Shown piece by piece: positions 36,310-44,327 of a DNA stretch of 64,000 nucleotides. The DNA lies in the NCBI GenBank assembly GCA_900541015.1, contig UQIB01000006.1:15734-79733 (forward strand), read 5' to 3'. This DNA comes from an uncultured Collinsella sp. GTDB lineage: Bacteria > Actinomycetota > Coriobacteriia > Coriobacteriales > Coriobacteriaceae. Position 1 is the stretch's first letter. Every line of letters starts with the position of its first letter. Position numbers and translations under genes: made by a program. The notes under the pieces are model-generated. The model searched no databases, was not told where the DNA came from, and worked only from the letters and a program-made list of their open reading frames with translations.

Positions 36310-36616
36310 ATGGCCGAACCATTATTTACCAGAGTCGATCGACCTGTCGGCAAGCTCTTCGGTGATGTCATGGAGGGTCGTGTTAGATTGCCCGATTTGC
36401 AGAGACCCTTTGTATGAAGGGATTGCGACGTCCGAAATCTCTTCGATTCCATGCTACGCAGCTATCCCATCGGCTACTGCATTCTTCGGGAGGCGCCCCG
36501 ATGACCAGGAGGACAAGAAGTTCTCGATTGACCTCAACCAGAAGAACTACGCGACATCTAAGGAGCTCGTGATTGACGGCCAGCAGAGATTGACCGCACT
36601 TGTCTTCCTGTCGTGA
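36310..36616 (+). pseudogene. DUF262 (GmrS-type) gene remnant
   Basis: From ATG 36310 (GAAGGGA upstream) the frame reads MAEPLFTRVDRPVGKLFGDV and RLPDLQRPFV, then TGA where the family has Trp. It continues RDCDVRNLFDSMLRSYPIG in the same frame. A frameshift follows, and another frame carries the hallmark VIDGQQRLTALV before a stop. Everything after this is missing. DUF262 proteins are modification-dependent nucleases/NTPases; this is a truncated, inactive copy. Confidence 0.85.
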
Positions 36617-36787
36617 TTCAAAACCAGAAACGGTTTTCGTGACCCACGAAATCGCCTCGGATGACCCGAAAAACCATGACCCAGATTTGACCCCATGGAT
36701 TCGCGGCAATTATTGAGACTGGGCGTAAATAGGGCGAACTGGAGTAAACTGCGGCAAATTGGAACAAACTGGAGATCGTTTCTAACT

Positions 36788-36802
36788 ATTGAGTGGGAAT
36801 AG
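36788..36802. other. attachment site att2
   Basis: ATTGAGTGGGAATAG, identical to the guaA 3' end. The bases to its right (AATAGACGTTC) are also similar to those right of att3. Confidence 0.75.
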
Positions 36803-36839
36803 AATAGACGTTCGATAAAATAATGTAGTATCAGATAGC

Positions 36840-36872
36840 GGGCACGGTTTCAATCGAATCCGTGCCCGCTGC
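36840..36872. repeat. covarying hairpin beside att2
   Basis: GCGGGCACGG and CCGTGCCCGC enclose TTTCAATCGAAT. The matching hairpin beside att3 keeps the loop but has a different, still paired stem. It could end the yjdF transcript or readthrough from the left. Confidence 0.65.
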
Positions 36873-36938
36873 TGTATGTGTGAACAGCGTGAACAGGGGA
36901 CGTAGCCCTGTTCACACCAGGACCCATGTCGGCGCCGG

Positions 36939-37358
36939 TCAATGCCCACGATGCTTCTGCTTGCGCTTCAACTTCCGCTGCTCGAAGCGCGCCTCCGCCT
37001 CATCCGTGCGACGCTGACTTCTTGCTTGAGCCGACTCCCGCTTCATCGCTTCCCGCTGTGCCGCGAGCGCCTGTTGTGCCTTGGTGCTCACCGCGGGCCG
37101 TTTAAGGGCTTTCGCTGCCTCGCGAGCGCGTCGCTTGGGGTTCTTCGCGGGCTTGCTTGTTTCAGTGACCTTGTCGCCGAAGAACGAGAGCTTCTCCCAT
37201 TTGTTGACAACGAATCGCAGGATCTCCTCATCGGACGGCTCCGCGCCGAAGACGATGCGGGCGGCGCCGTATCTGCCGTCCTCGACATGCTCCGCCAGCC
37301 CGACCCAGAATTGGCCGTCGTGATATACGGTCAGGGTGGACGACACGCTGATCTGCAT
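36939..37358 (-). CDS. yjdF: YjdF-family (DUF2992) protein, copy 1
   Basis: 139 residues. The N-terminal half has the YjdF signature YHDGQFWVGLAEHVEDGRYG and RIVFGAEPSDEEILRFV. The C-terminal half is strongly basic and ends KLKRKQKHRGH, typical of DUF2992. The start at 37358 is set by AAAGGAGG and by the riboswitch hairpin that encloses it. The molecular role is unknown; the family is linked to handling of aza-aromatic compounds through its riboswitch. It differs from copy 2 (56546) at about a dozen residues. Confidence 0.9.
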   Translation of the reverse strand: MQISVSSTLTVYHDGQFWVGLAEHVEDGRYGAARIVFGAEPSDEEILRFVVNKWEKLSFFGDKVTETSKPAKNPKRRAREAAKALKRPAVSTKAQQALAAQREAMKRESAQARSQRRTDEAEARFEQRKLKRKQKHRGH

Positions 37359-37485
37359 GGCTGGTTCCTCCTTTATGTAGATGACCATGCAGAGAAGGGA
37401 CAACCAAGGAGGCAGGTTACTGATGCGGACTCCCGCACGCCCACGACTACCCGACGGGGACTGTGTTTTCATCTCTGGTGCCCGC
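37359..37485 (-). promoter_or_regulatory. yjdF riboswitch, copy 1
   Basis: The minus-strand leader contains the conserved blocks CCCGTCGGGTAGTCGTGGGC and CAGTAACCTGCCTCC. The expression platform is visible: CTGCATGG (37385-37392 on the plus strand reads CCATGCAG) pairs with the start region at 37353-37360, placing AAAGGAGG in the loop, and CCTCCTT further upstream can pair with AAGGAGG. A TACAAT -10 element lies at 37486-37491. The class is known to respond to aza-aromatic compounds. Confidence 0.8.
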
Positions 37486-37575
37486 ATTGTAGCACGTGCG
37501 AATGCACCCCGACATTGTTGCTGACATGGCGCGACCGGGAATCGCCCCCCGACGCGCCCTTGCGCACATTGCCTT

Positions 37576-37618
37576 CTCGGTTTCGAAACTTTAGAAATAT
37601 TCGAGTTTCGAAACCGAG
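37576..37618. promoter_or_regulatory. 15-bp perfect inverted repeat upstream of the 133-residue gene
   Basis: CTCGGTTTCGAAACT (37576-37590) is the exact reverse complement of AGTTTCGAAACCGAG (37604-37618). Each arm holds a TTTCGAAA palindrome. It lies 10 bases before the ATG at 37628 and includes the ribosome-site region at its edge, so it may be an operator or an RNA hairpin. A diverged half-copy occurs near 62935. Confidence 0.6.
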
Positions 37619-37627
37619 AGGGAGCGG

Positions 37628-38029
37628 ATGATGGCATGGGTGGACCGCGCTACGTACATGGAGCGGCTCTGGGCGCTCGAGGACGCCCAGAGCCGTCTCT
37701 TCATCGACGAGGTACAGCTGCGCGAGGGCTTCGAGATGGCAAGTGACAGCATTCGCGCACGTGGCGGGTGGGATATCTGCCTCACGGAGTTTGAGCTTGA
37801 GATGCGCGAAGAGCCCGAGGAGCGGCTCTGGCTCACGGCGAACTGGCGCCAGGTGCGCGACGGCTGGCGCACCTGGCGCGCCCGCGGACGGCATTCCGGC
37901 CGCGCGGAGGTTCCGGGCGTGCCGGAGAATCTGGCGAGGCTGCTCGCGGAAGAGAAGGAAGAGGGCACCGAAGACAGCGACCGCAAGGTCAAGGAAGATT
38001 GGGGCGACGTCGATGAAGAGGCTTGGTAG
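37628..38029 (+). CDS. hypothetical acidic protein
   Basis: 133 residues; GAGGGAG precedes the ATG. The sequence is helical and charged (WVDRATYMERLWALEDAQSR, then EFELEMREEPEERLW) with no membrane segment or known motif. It is one of very few plus-strand genes in block 2, so it is an independent cargo unit with its own promoter, preceded by the perfect inverted repeat. Its end overlaps a small membrane protein gene. Confidence 0.65.
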   Translation: MMAWVDRATYMERLWALEDAQSRLFIDEVQLREGFEMASDSIRARGGWDICLTEFELEMREEPEERLWLTANWRQVRDGWRTWRARGRHSGRAEVPGVPENLARLLAEEKEEGTEDSDRKVKEDWGDVDEEAW

Positions 38030-38111
38030 GTTCCTCAAGGCGGTGCTAAAGGTCACGCTGGGCTTATTCGTCTGGCTGTTCTACGCCGTGTTCAAGTGGG
38101 TGATGTGGTAA
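38013..38111 (+). CDS. 32-residue membrane miniprotein
   Basis: It reads MKRLGRFLKAVLKVTLGLF then VWLFYAVFKWVMW. There is a basic amphipathic start and one hydrophobic helix. It overlaps the upstream gene by 17 bases in another frame and directly precedes a terminator. The composition resembles small membrane toxins or membrane-active peptides; that function is only a possibility. Confidence 0.5.
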   Translation: MKRLGRFLKAVLKVTLGLFVWLFYAVFKWVMW

Positions 38112-38138
38112 GAGGCGGGCAATTGCCCGCCTCTTTTT
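38111..38138 (+). terminator. intrinsic terminator after the miniprotein
   Basis: AGAGGCGGGCAATTGCCCGC continues to a 24-bp palindrome, followed by TTTTTCTT. Confidence 0.9.
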
Positions 38139-38146
38139 CTTGGTTT

Positions 38147-39307
38147 CTAATCTTCCTGATCGTCGATGAGCCAACAGTCGGTTCCGTCCGTGAGCAGCGT
38201 CCTGGCTGTCCGGGATGCCGCTGCGATGCGTTCGATCTCACCTTTTCGATTTTCGGCTTCGGACCTCAGTTTCGACTCTCCCGAGCGTAGGCTCGCGCGC
38301 ATCTCGACCTTGGCCTCGAGGATCTGCTCCTTTGCGGCGGCTCTTGGCGTCTGGGAGACCAGCCTTTTGAGGACGTTCCCCCGGCCGCCGCGAGGAAGCG
38401 CGATGGGTGCCCCTTTCATGCCCCCGATCTTCATCTCCATGAGAGCCGCGAGGGTCTGCCTCTTTTTCAGGAATCCCTGAGATTTGTTGAGTATCCGCTG
38501 CTCTTCGATGAGGGCGCTGCGGTCGTCCATGCTGCCGTCGTAGTACATGCGCGTCATTGCGAGCGCCGACAGGGCCTGGAGGCACATGCCGAACTGGGCC
38601 TCGTAGGATTTGATCTCTTTAAGCAGCGGTTCGAGGTCCTTCTCGCGTTCGGCGGTGCCCCTGACCTCGTCTTCGACGCCGGCGAGCTGTTCGGTAATCC
38701 AATCGATTACCTGACCGACATCGTTGTACCTGCTCTCGATCTCGTTTCTTGCCGCCTGGCGCGCCTCGGCGGGCTTTTGGAGGTAATCGTCGTGTAAGGC
38801 TGCGTAGGTTCTGGCGATGTCCAGGGCGTTTTTGATCTTCGCCTTCTGATCGCCGGCGATCATGGAGGCGATCGATTCCAGCTTGGCGTCGATGCGCTGG
38901 AGGCTGTCGCTGATTTCGGACATGTACGCCTGGCCGACAACCATCGCCGCCGCGGCAAGGCCGACGCTGGCGATCTGCGCGGGGCTGACCCCGGTGGCTT
39001 TGAGGGAGACGTCGCCGTTCAGACGACCCTTTGGGTCTCGGACGAGGGCTCTCACCGCTTCCGGATCCTTCTTCGAGGCGACGAGGTCCTTGAGGCTGTA
39101 GCCTTCGGGGACCTCGACTTTGTAGAGATGCTTTCCCTCGACGAGGTCTATGACGTCCGAGGCGAGGCCGAGAAAGGCGTCCGTCCGCTCTCCGATGCCG
39201 GCGTTGTTCTCTTTGCTCGCATTGGTGTTCGCGATGACCTTGATGCTGCTGAGGTCGTCGATCGCAACAACTTCGACGCTAATCGGCGCAAGTTCTTTGT
39301 CGCTCAT
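38147..39307 (-). CDS. hypothetical protein with membrane helix and coiled coil
   Basis: 386 residues. An N-terminal beta-rich region (1 to about 105) is followed by one hydrophobic helix (about 108-128, PAQIASVGLAAAAMVVGQAY) and long helices likely to form coiled coils (about 130-300). The C-terminal part is basic. It starts 11 bases after the GIY-YIG-like gene and is surely co-transcribed. I do not recognise the family. A membrane-contacting helical protein paired with a nuclease-like partner is a layout seen in defence and contact-toxin systems, but nothing here proves it. Confidence 0.65.
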   Translation of the reverse strand: MSDKELAPISVEVVAIDDLSSIKVIANTNASKENNAGIGERTDAFLGLASDVIDLVEGKHLYKVEVPEGYSLKDLVASKKDPEAVRALVRDPKGRLNGDVSLKATGVSPAQIASVGLAAAAMVVGQAYMSEISDSLQRIDAKLESIASMIAGDQKAKIKNALDIARTYAALHDDYLQKPAEARQAARNEIESRYNDVGQVIDWITEQLAGVEDEVRGTAEREKDLEPLLKEIKSYEAQFGMCLQALSALAMTRMYYDGSMDDRSALIEEQRILNKSQGFLKKRQTLAALMEMKIGGMKGAPIALPRGGRGNVLKRLVSQTPRAAAKEQILEAKVEMRASLRSGESKLRSEAENRKGEIERIAAASRTARTLLTDGTDCWLIDDQED

Positions 39308-39318
39308 GCTCTTGGCGC

Positions 39319-39960
39319 CTATCTCGCCTCATCGGAGCGTGCCAGGACGTCCCATTTGTTGTACGAGTTCTCGGCCTGAAGATCCCTGACGAGGGCCTCA
39401 TAGCGGCTCTCGAGGTCTTTTTCCTCACACGGAAAGAGCAGTATCATCATGGGTTTTTTGAACTTGAAGTCGGCGTAGACGTCGACGTTGCCGAAACCAC
39501 AAAGCTGGGTGTAGATGCTGAAGCCCATGGATTTGCCGCAACCGACATAGACATCCTCGTAGGCGGAAGGGTCTTTCTCGCGGGTCGACTTCATCGTGGC
39601 GATGGCGTAGCAGCCGGCGATTGCCATGTACCCATCGCTGAGATCGGCTACGCTGGTGACGCTGTTCTCGAAGTTCTCGAAGAACTCCTTGGCGGAGATT
39701 GGCGGAAGCGAACTTGCCACGGCCTTCTTGCGGGCTGCCTCGAGTGACTTTTGCCGTTCCCTCTTGTCTTTGATTGCCTGGCCTTTTGAAAGGAAGGAAT
39801 CCCTTGCTTCTCCCAGACTGTCTGCTGCCTGCTTTCCCCTCTGTTGCCCCCAATCGATTAGAGCGGGCCCGTATTTGTCCAAGGCGGGTTCAAAGAAAGG
39901 CAGGACGTCCTTGCCGATGTCGATGGCCTTTTTGACGTCTTGCAGCTTTATCTTTTCCAA
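39319..39960 (-). CDS. GIY-YIG-like protein, first gene of a two-gene cargo
   Basis: 213 residues from a TTG at 39960, preferred because AGAGGTG sits 5 bases upstream; an ATG at 39978 lacks a site. The N-terminal 90 residues are helical and basic. The C-terminal part resembles a GIY-YIG nuclease fold: GCYAIATM (GIY strand), DVYVGCGKSM (YIG strand), GNVDVYADFKFKKPMMILLF, a Glu in EKDLESRYEAL and terminal SYNKW. The usual catalytic Arg after YIG appears replaced. Function is inferred; it may bind rather than cut. Confidence 0.5.
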   Translation of the reverse strand: MEKIKLQDVKKAIDIGKDVLPFFEPALDKYGPALIDWGQQRGKQAADSLGEARDSFLSKGQAIKDKRERQKSLEAARKKAVASSLPPISAKEFFENFENSVTSVADLSDGYMAIAGCYAIATMKSTREKDPSAYEDVYVGCGKSMGFSIYTQLCGFGNVDVYADFKFKKPMMILLFPCEEKDLESRYEALVRDLQAENSYNKWDVLARSDEAR

Positions 39961-40127
39961 TTGCGCACCTCTGTTCATGGACAACCGGAAGCTTATCGAG
40001 AAGCAGCCGGCAGCGTCTTGTTTCTATCAAGTGCGTAAATTATCTCACCACATGCAAGACCCCTTGCCGAGATATAGCGGCAAGGGGTCGAAGGGCCATA
40101 TTCGGTTGTAGTTTCGATCTGCAAGTC

Positions 40128-40226
40128 CTAGTCTCGGTCGTCGTCGTCGCCGGCTGCGCAGCAGGCGTAGGCCGTGAGCGTGAGGAGCCCCATGAGGAGC
40201 CCTATTCCGAAGGGCGCGAATCCCAT
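40128..40226 (-). CDS. 32-residue membrane miniprotein after the sortase
   Basis: MGFAPFGIGLLMGLLTLTAY followed by ACCAAGDDDDRD. There is one hydrophobic helix with two cysteines and a DDDD tail. AGGAGG is 7 bases before the ATG and the start lies inside the sortase gene's end, so translation is coupled. It is too short for homology by eye; the real ribosome site and coupling argue it is expressed. Confidence 0.6.
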   Translation of the reverse strand: MGFAPFGIGLLMGLLTLTAYACCAAGDDDDRD

Positions 40227-40933
40227 CCTTCCACCTCCTTCGCGTAAACGACGGTGCGTGAGTTGCTCGTCTGGTAGCTGCACGTCACGAAGGCCCAGGC
40301 CTGCGCGACGTCCGAAGGCTCTTCCAGGACGACCTCGCACCGGGACAATTTGTCCCCGAGGTAGGCGGCGAGCGCCGCCGCGTCTGCGAAGTCGGTCCGC
40401 TTGCCCTCCGAGCTCGCGTCGACCACGTCGGCCGCGAAGACCTCGAGCTCGATCGCCTTCTCGCGGGTGTAGACCCGGATGGTGCGGTGCCCCTCGGCGA
40501 AGTCGCGCGACGAGTACTGCGCGAGCGGCGCGAACATGGTGCCGTCGGACATGTGGTGCCCGTAGACGATGACGAGCGGGCTCTCGGCGCCCTGCGCGCA
40601 CCCGGCGTCTATGTAGGGAGCGCCCCACGCGGATCTTTCGCCGCCGGCGTCGTGCGTGAGGTAGAAGTCGGGCGATTCAGTCCGGCCCTGGACGATCGGG
40701 TAGTCGACGGTCGTGCCCGGCACGCGCACCCAAGCGACGACGGAGGCGGGAAGGGCGTCCCAGTCGATGCCGCCTCCCGTCTCTTGAGCCTCCATTGTCG
40801 CGTCCTCTTCCGCAGTAGGCACCTCGTGCACCTCGTACGGGTTCCTCTCGGGCAGCGGCAGGACGGCGAGCGCCCCCATCGCCAGCAACGCCACGGCAAT
40901 GGCGAGCGCCGTGGCAGCTTTCCCTTTGTTCAT
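40202..40933 (-). CDS. class B sortase
   Basis: 243 residues with an N-terminal membrane anchor (about 8-27). Class B landmarks: YPIVQGRTESPDFYLTHDA, catalytic His126 in VYGHHM, nucleophile Cys218 in FVTCSYQTSNSRTVVYA, and Arg226. The helix before the catalytic strand (DFADAAALAAYLGDKLSRC) is the class B signature insertion. It attaches the adhesin encoded just upstream to the cell wall, or builds it into pili. The palindrome GGGACAATTTGTCCC at 40342-40356 is embedded in frame. Confidence 0.93.
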   Translation of the reverse strand: MNKGKAATALAIAVALLAMGALAVLPLPERNPYEVHEVPTAEEDATMEAQETGGGIDWDALPASVVAWVRVPGTTVDYPIVQGRTESPDFYLTHDAGGERSAWGAPYIDAGCAQGAESPLVIVYGHHMSDGTMFAPLAQYSSRDFAEGHRTIRVYTREKAIELEVFAADVVDASSEGKRTDFADAAALAAYLGDKLSRCEVVLEEPSDVAQAWAFVTCSYQTSNSRTVVYAKEVEGWDSRPSE

Positions 40934-40935
40934 GT

Positions 40936-40957
40936 CCTCCCCCGTTCGCAGGGGAGG
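40936..40957 (-). promoter_or_regulatory. hairpin sequestering the sortase ribosome site
   Basis: On the minus strand CCTCCCC and GGGGGAGG pair around TGCGAAC. The second arm is the ribosome site of the sortase ATG. A sister hairpin lies at 50783-50803. Confidence 0.55.
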
Positions 40958-41005
40958 CCCCGGGCGAGCGCCCAGGGCCTCCGGTTCGGTATCGATGCGG
41001 CGCCG

Positions 41006-43747
41006 CTACTCTTCCGGCTCTTCGGCAGGCTCTTCGGCTGCCGTGTCCTTGCTTGCGCCGGCCGTCTTGCGCTTGCGGTACGCGAGCGCTCCGCCCGCAC
41101 CCGCCGCAGCTGCCAGAGCGATGCCCGCGGCCACGGCGTAGCCGGTGCCGTCGGGGGCGTCGGCCCCGGTCTTGGCGTAGGGCTCCTCGGGGACCTCGGG
41201 CGTGTCGGGGTTGTCCACGACGACGCTCTGCTCGGCGGAGTCGATGTCCTCGTGGGTTGCAACGACGTTGCCGGCGGAGTCCAGGACCTTCTCGAAGACG
41301 ACGAGCTCGTCTCCCTCGGCCAGGCCCTCGGTGTCGAACTCGAAGGTCACCTCGACGGTGCCGGAGGGCGCCTCGGGCTCGAAGGGCGTGCGCGCGGTCA
41401 CCTCGTTGCCGTCCTTGTCGAGGAACGGCCCTCCGGTGCCCTTGTCCATGAGCGTGCCCACGGCGATGTAGGTCTCGCCGGGGACGAGGCCCTTGTAGGC
41501 CACCGTGTCGACGACCTTGGCCTTGCCGGCCTCGATGACCTGGTTGCCGTCGGCGGCGTCAGCCGCCTGCGTGCTTACCTCGACGGCGACGTGGACTGTC
41601 TGGCCCTCGTCGGAGAGGTCCGCGTGCGACGCCACCTCGGCTCCGTCCTTGCGTAGGCTCTCGAACACGACCAGGTCGCGGCCGCCGAGCAGGCTCGCGT
41701 CGAAGGAGATCTCGACGTCCCGGCTGCCCGTCGAGAGCGCGGGGGCGAACTCGGCCTTGGCCTCCACGGGCATGCCCGAGACGTCGGTCACGGGCTCGCC
41801 GGTCGCCTTGTCGACGAGGGTGGCCGAGAGCTCGTACTCCTCGCCGGCCTTCAGGCCCTCGTAGGCGACGGCGTCGACGACCTTGGCCTCGGCGTCGGCC
41901 GAGACGTCCTTGTCGCCGTCCGCCCCGTCCTTTGCCGTGGTGGAGATGCGCGGGCCCTCCTGGTCGTCAAGGCCCATCCACACGGCCTTCGCGACCGTCG
42001 AGTCGCGATCGATCCAGAAGCTCCTGGTGATGAGCTCGAGGCCCTCGTTGGCATCGCAGCGCAGCTCGGTCATGGTGTAGGCGCCGTACGGCAGGGCCGC
42101 CAGCGAGTCGTCGACCGGCGCCGAGGAGCCGTCCTCGCCGAGCGAGAACCAGATGCCGGCCTTCGGGTCCATGTCGGCGGCAGCAATCGGGCCCTCATGG
42201 CCGAGCAGGGCGTCGTTGGCGTTGGTGTCCCTCGAGTGCCTGTTCCAGCTGCTCGCGGTCGACGCGTCGCCGTTGCGGTCCGTGACCAGCACGTGAATCT
42301 CGCCGGTGGCCGCGTTCTCGATGGCGAACGGAACCATGAGGCCGGCGTTGTCGGACTCGCTCTTCTTGGAGAGCTCGAGGTCGTTGCGCACCACCTGGTC
42401 GCGGAACTCGAGCGCGGCGCCGTCCGCGGAGGCGCTCACGATCTCGTCGCCGGTGCGGACCTCAAAGGTGCGGGGCTCGCCGTCGGTCAGCAGGTAGCTC
42501 CCGTTCGTCGCCGTCTCCCGCACGTCGTAGGTCCCGTACGGCAGGGCATCGGCCGCGGTCTGGGCGGTGTAGGCGCCGGCCTCGTCGTTCCATGCGGTGG
42601 TCAGCGTGGCCACGGCCTCGCCCGGCTCGCGCCACTCGCCGTCAACGAGGACCTTGTGCGCCGAGCGGTTCGCGACGGTGAACTCGATCCCGTCGAGGCC
42701 GGGGTGCTCGCCAGGCGCCTCCTTGTGGCCGCTGCCCGCGAGCGCCTCGGACGCCTGCAGCTCCTTGTCGGACTTGGTCACCTGCACGCCGCCGCGGAAG
42801 ACCTCGTCGGTCACGGGGTCGCCCGTGAGGTCGCACACCTCGCCGGCCTTCACGGTGAACGCGACGGGGACGTCGCTGGCGTCGTAGCCCTCGGGCGCGC
42901 CGGACTCGACGATGCGGTAATTGCCCGCGGGAAGCGCGTCGGCGCCGGTCGCGGCGACGTGCGACCCGTCCTCGGGCGCGGTCTTTATCGTGGCGCATAC
43001 CTCACCGTCGGCGTAGTACTTGCCGCCGACCAGCACGTAGCGGCCGGTCTCGTTAACGACGAAGAAGCTCGCGCCGTCGAGCGAGGCGTCGCCCTGGGGC
43101 TCCGCGCCCGCCTCGGAGTCCGTTTTGGCGACCTTGACTCCGCCTGCGGACCAGCTGAAGCTCACGAGCGTCTGGGGGCCGCCGCCGGTCCTGACGCAGA
43201 ACGCCTCGAACCCGGCGGATACCTTGCCGGCGCCCGCCTTCATCTTGGCGAAGGTCCCGCCGATCAGCTCGGATTTCGCCCAGGAGGCGAACTCGGCGCT
43301 CGTGCCGTGCGTGGCAGCCGACTCGGACCCAGAGTAGGCGTAGGCGATGAGCACATGGCTCGCCGCCGCGTACTTGGCGTCGTCCCAGCCGCCGCCGTCG
43401 TACCAGCTGCCCGGGAACATCGACGCGTCGAAGCCGGGAGAGCCGAACGAGTACCAGATCGCCGCTGTCACGTCGCCGCTCGGCACGGGGCTCGTCGAGT
43501 AGGAGCCCGGCGCGGGCGTCGGGGACGAGGGCTCGGCGCAGTAGGCGATGTTGCCGTCGGCGCTCATCCACGTGGTGGCGAAGCCGCCGTAGGGGATCTT
43601 GCCGCCGATGGACACGTCTACCGTGCTCGGCGCGGCGTAGGCGGGCGAGGCCGCCACAGAGGCGAGCAGAGCCCCCGCCGCCAGGATGAGCGCCATGGCG
43701 CATCGGAGGAGCTTTTCCTGCAGGGTGCAGTCTTTCGCTGCGTTCAT
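41006..43747 (-). CDS. LPXTG-like VaFE-repeat surface adhesin / pilin-like protein
   Basis: 913 residues. Signal peptide about 1-38 (ends SPAYAA). An N-terminal domain with WYDGGGWDDAKYAAASH and a cysteine pair looks like a thioester- or pilus-tip-like head. CnaB-type beta domains follow (about 205-640: GASFFVVNETGRYVLV, DALPAGNYRIVESGAPEGY). Two VaFE repeats are at about 655-860 (VVDAVAYEGLKAGEEYEL, VVDTVAYKGLVPGETYI). The C-terminal sorting signal is YAKTG, then a hydrophobic helix and RKRK. It is anchored by the downstream class B sortase and probably aids cell contact during conjugation or gut adhesion. Confidence 0.9.
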   Translation of the reverse strand: MNAAKDCTLQEKLLRCAMALILAAGALLASVAASPAYAAPSTVDVSIGGKIPYGGFATTWMSADGNIAYCAEPSSPTPAPGSYSTSPVPSGDVTAAIWYSFGSPGFDASMFPGSWYDGGGWDDAKYAAASHVLIAYAYSGSESAATHGTSAEFASWAKSELIGGTFAKMKAGAGKVSAGFEAFCVRTGGGPQTLVSFSWSAGGVKVAKTDSEAGAEPQGDASLDGASFFVVNETGRYVLVGGKYYADGEVCATIKTAPEDGSHVAATGADALPAGNYRIVESGAPEGYDASDVPVAFTVKAGEVCDLTGDPVTDEVFRGGVQVTKSDKELQASEALAGSGHKEAPGEHPGLDGIEFTVANRSAHKVLVDGEWREPGEAVATLTTAWNDEAGAYTAQTAADALPYGTYDVRETATNGSYLLTDGEPRTFEVRTGDEIVSASADGAALEFRDQVVRNDLELSKKSESDNAGLMVPFAIENAATGEIHVLVTDRNGDASTASSWNRHSRDTNANDALLGHEGPIAAADMDPKAGIWFSLGEDGSSAPVDDSLAALPYGAYTMTELRCDANEGLELITRSFWIDRDSTVAKAVWMGLDDQEGPRISTTAKDGADGDKDVSADAEAKVVDAVAYEGLKAGEEYELSATLVDKATGEPVTDVSGMPVEAKAEFAPALSTGSRDVEISFDASLLGGRDLVVFESLRKDGAEVASHADLSDEGQTVHVAVEVSTQAADAADGNQVIEAGKAKVVDTVAYKGLVPGETYIAVGTLMDKGTGGPFLDKDGNEVTARTPFEPEAPSGTVEVTFEFDTEGLAEGDELVVFEKVLDSAGNVVATHEDIDSAEQSVVVDNPDTPEVPEEPYAKTGADAPDGTGYAVAAGIALAAAAGAGGALAYRKRKTAGASKDTAAEEPAEEPEE

Positions 43748-43759
43748 CTTTCCGCCTCC

Positions 43760-44218
43760 CTATCTCTCGACGCTTCGCTGTGCGCGGGGCGCCTCGTGCT
43801 CGGCGGCGCGGCTCGCCTGGCGGGCGTGCTCGGCGCGCTCCGCGAGGTAGCGCGAGCGCCCTGCGTCAACGGCCTCCTTGAGCTGCGCCGGCATGACCTT
43901 CACGGTGTCCTTGACCGTGCGTCCGTCCTCGTCGAGCTCGGGCTGGCCGTCCGGGCCCATCACCGTCTTCCTCAGCCACACCTCGCGGTTCGCGAGCAGC
44001 GGTATGTCTCGGAAGTCGGCCCCCTTGAAGCGGCTCTCGTTAACGAACATGGGGCTGAACTCGTAGCCTCCCACGTCCATGCCGTCGACGACGGTGCCCT
44101 TGGGAAGGGTCGCCGAGTTGAAGGTCCTGGCCTCGCCGGTCGCGCGGTCGGTGTACTCGATGCCCTCGCGCACGAAGCTCTTGTGCAGCGAGAGGTACAC
44201 GTTCTTCCTCTCTTCCAT
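43760..44218 (-). CDS. conserved conjugative-element protein, unknown function
   Basis: 152 residues from ATG 44218, set by AAAGGAGG; an ATG eight codons earlier has no site. It begins MEERKNVYLSLHKSFVREG and has a compact beta-rich body (GGYEFSPMFVNESRFKGADF, ANREVWLRKTVMG), then a basic, alanine-rich helical tail. It is cytoplasmic, between the VirB6-like gene and the adhesin in the transfer operon. I recognise the context but not a biochemical role. Confidence 0.7.
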   Translation of the reverse strand: MEERKNVYLSLHKSFVREGIEYTDRATGEARTFNSATLPKGTVVDGMDVGGYEFSPMFVNESRFKGADFRDIPLLANREVWLRKTVMGPDGQPELDEDGRTVKDTVKVMPAQLKEAVDAGRSRYLAERAEHARQASRAAEHEAPRAQRSVER

Positions 44219-44327
44219 GTCTTTCCTCCTTTTCGTTTTCAATCGGTCCTTGTCTTCATCCGCCGGGACGCGTGCCCCGGCGCGGTGCCCCTATCTCATG
44301 GCGACCGCCCCCTTCCTCGCTTTTCCG

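Larger units (their letters stand above)
28793..36787. mobile_element. guaA island block 1: defence island
   Basis: About 8.0 kb bounded by identical 15-bp repeats at 28778 and 36788. It holds a broken excisionase-like gene, double-XRE regulator, ApeA-like HEPN protein, RelB antitoxin, Abi-like HEPN protein, TrlF-like ATPase with partner and a DUF262 pseudogene. Lower GC than the core. No integrase is visible, so it is probably immobile on its own. Confidence 0.7.
36617..36938. other. block 1/2 junction, no gene
   Basis: 322 bases containing att2 and the hairpin just after it. Short repeats of the type ACTGGAGTAAACTG/AACTGGAGATC occur at 36738-36778, just left of att2. No coding frame is supported. 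Confidence 0.5.
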
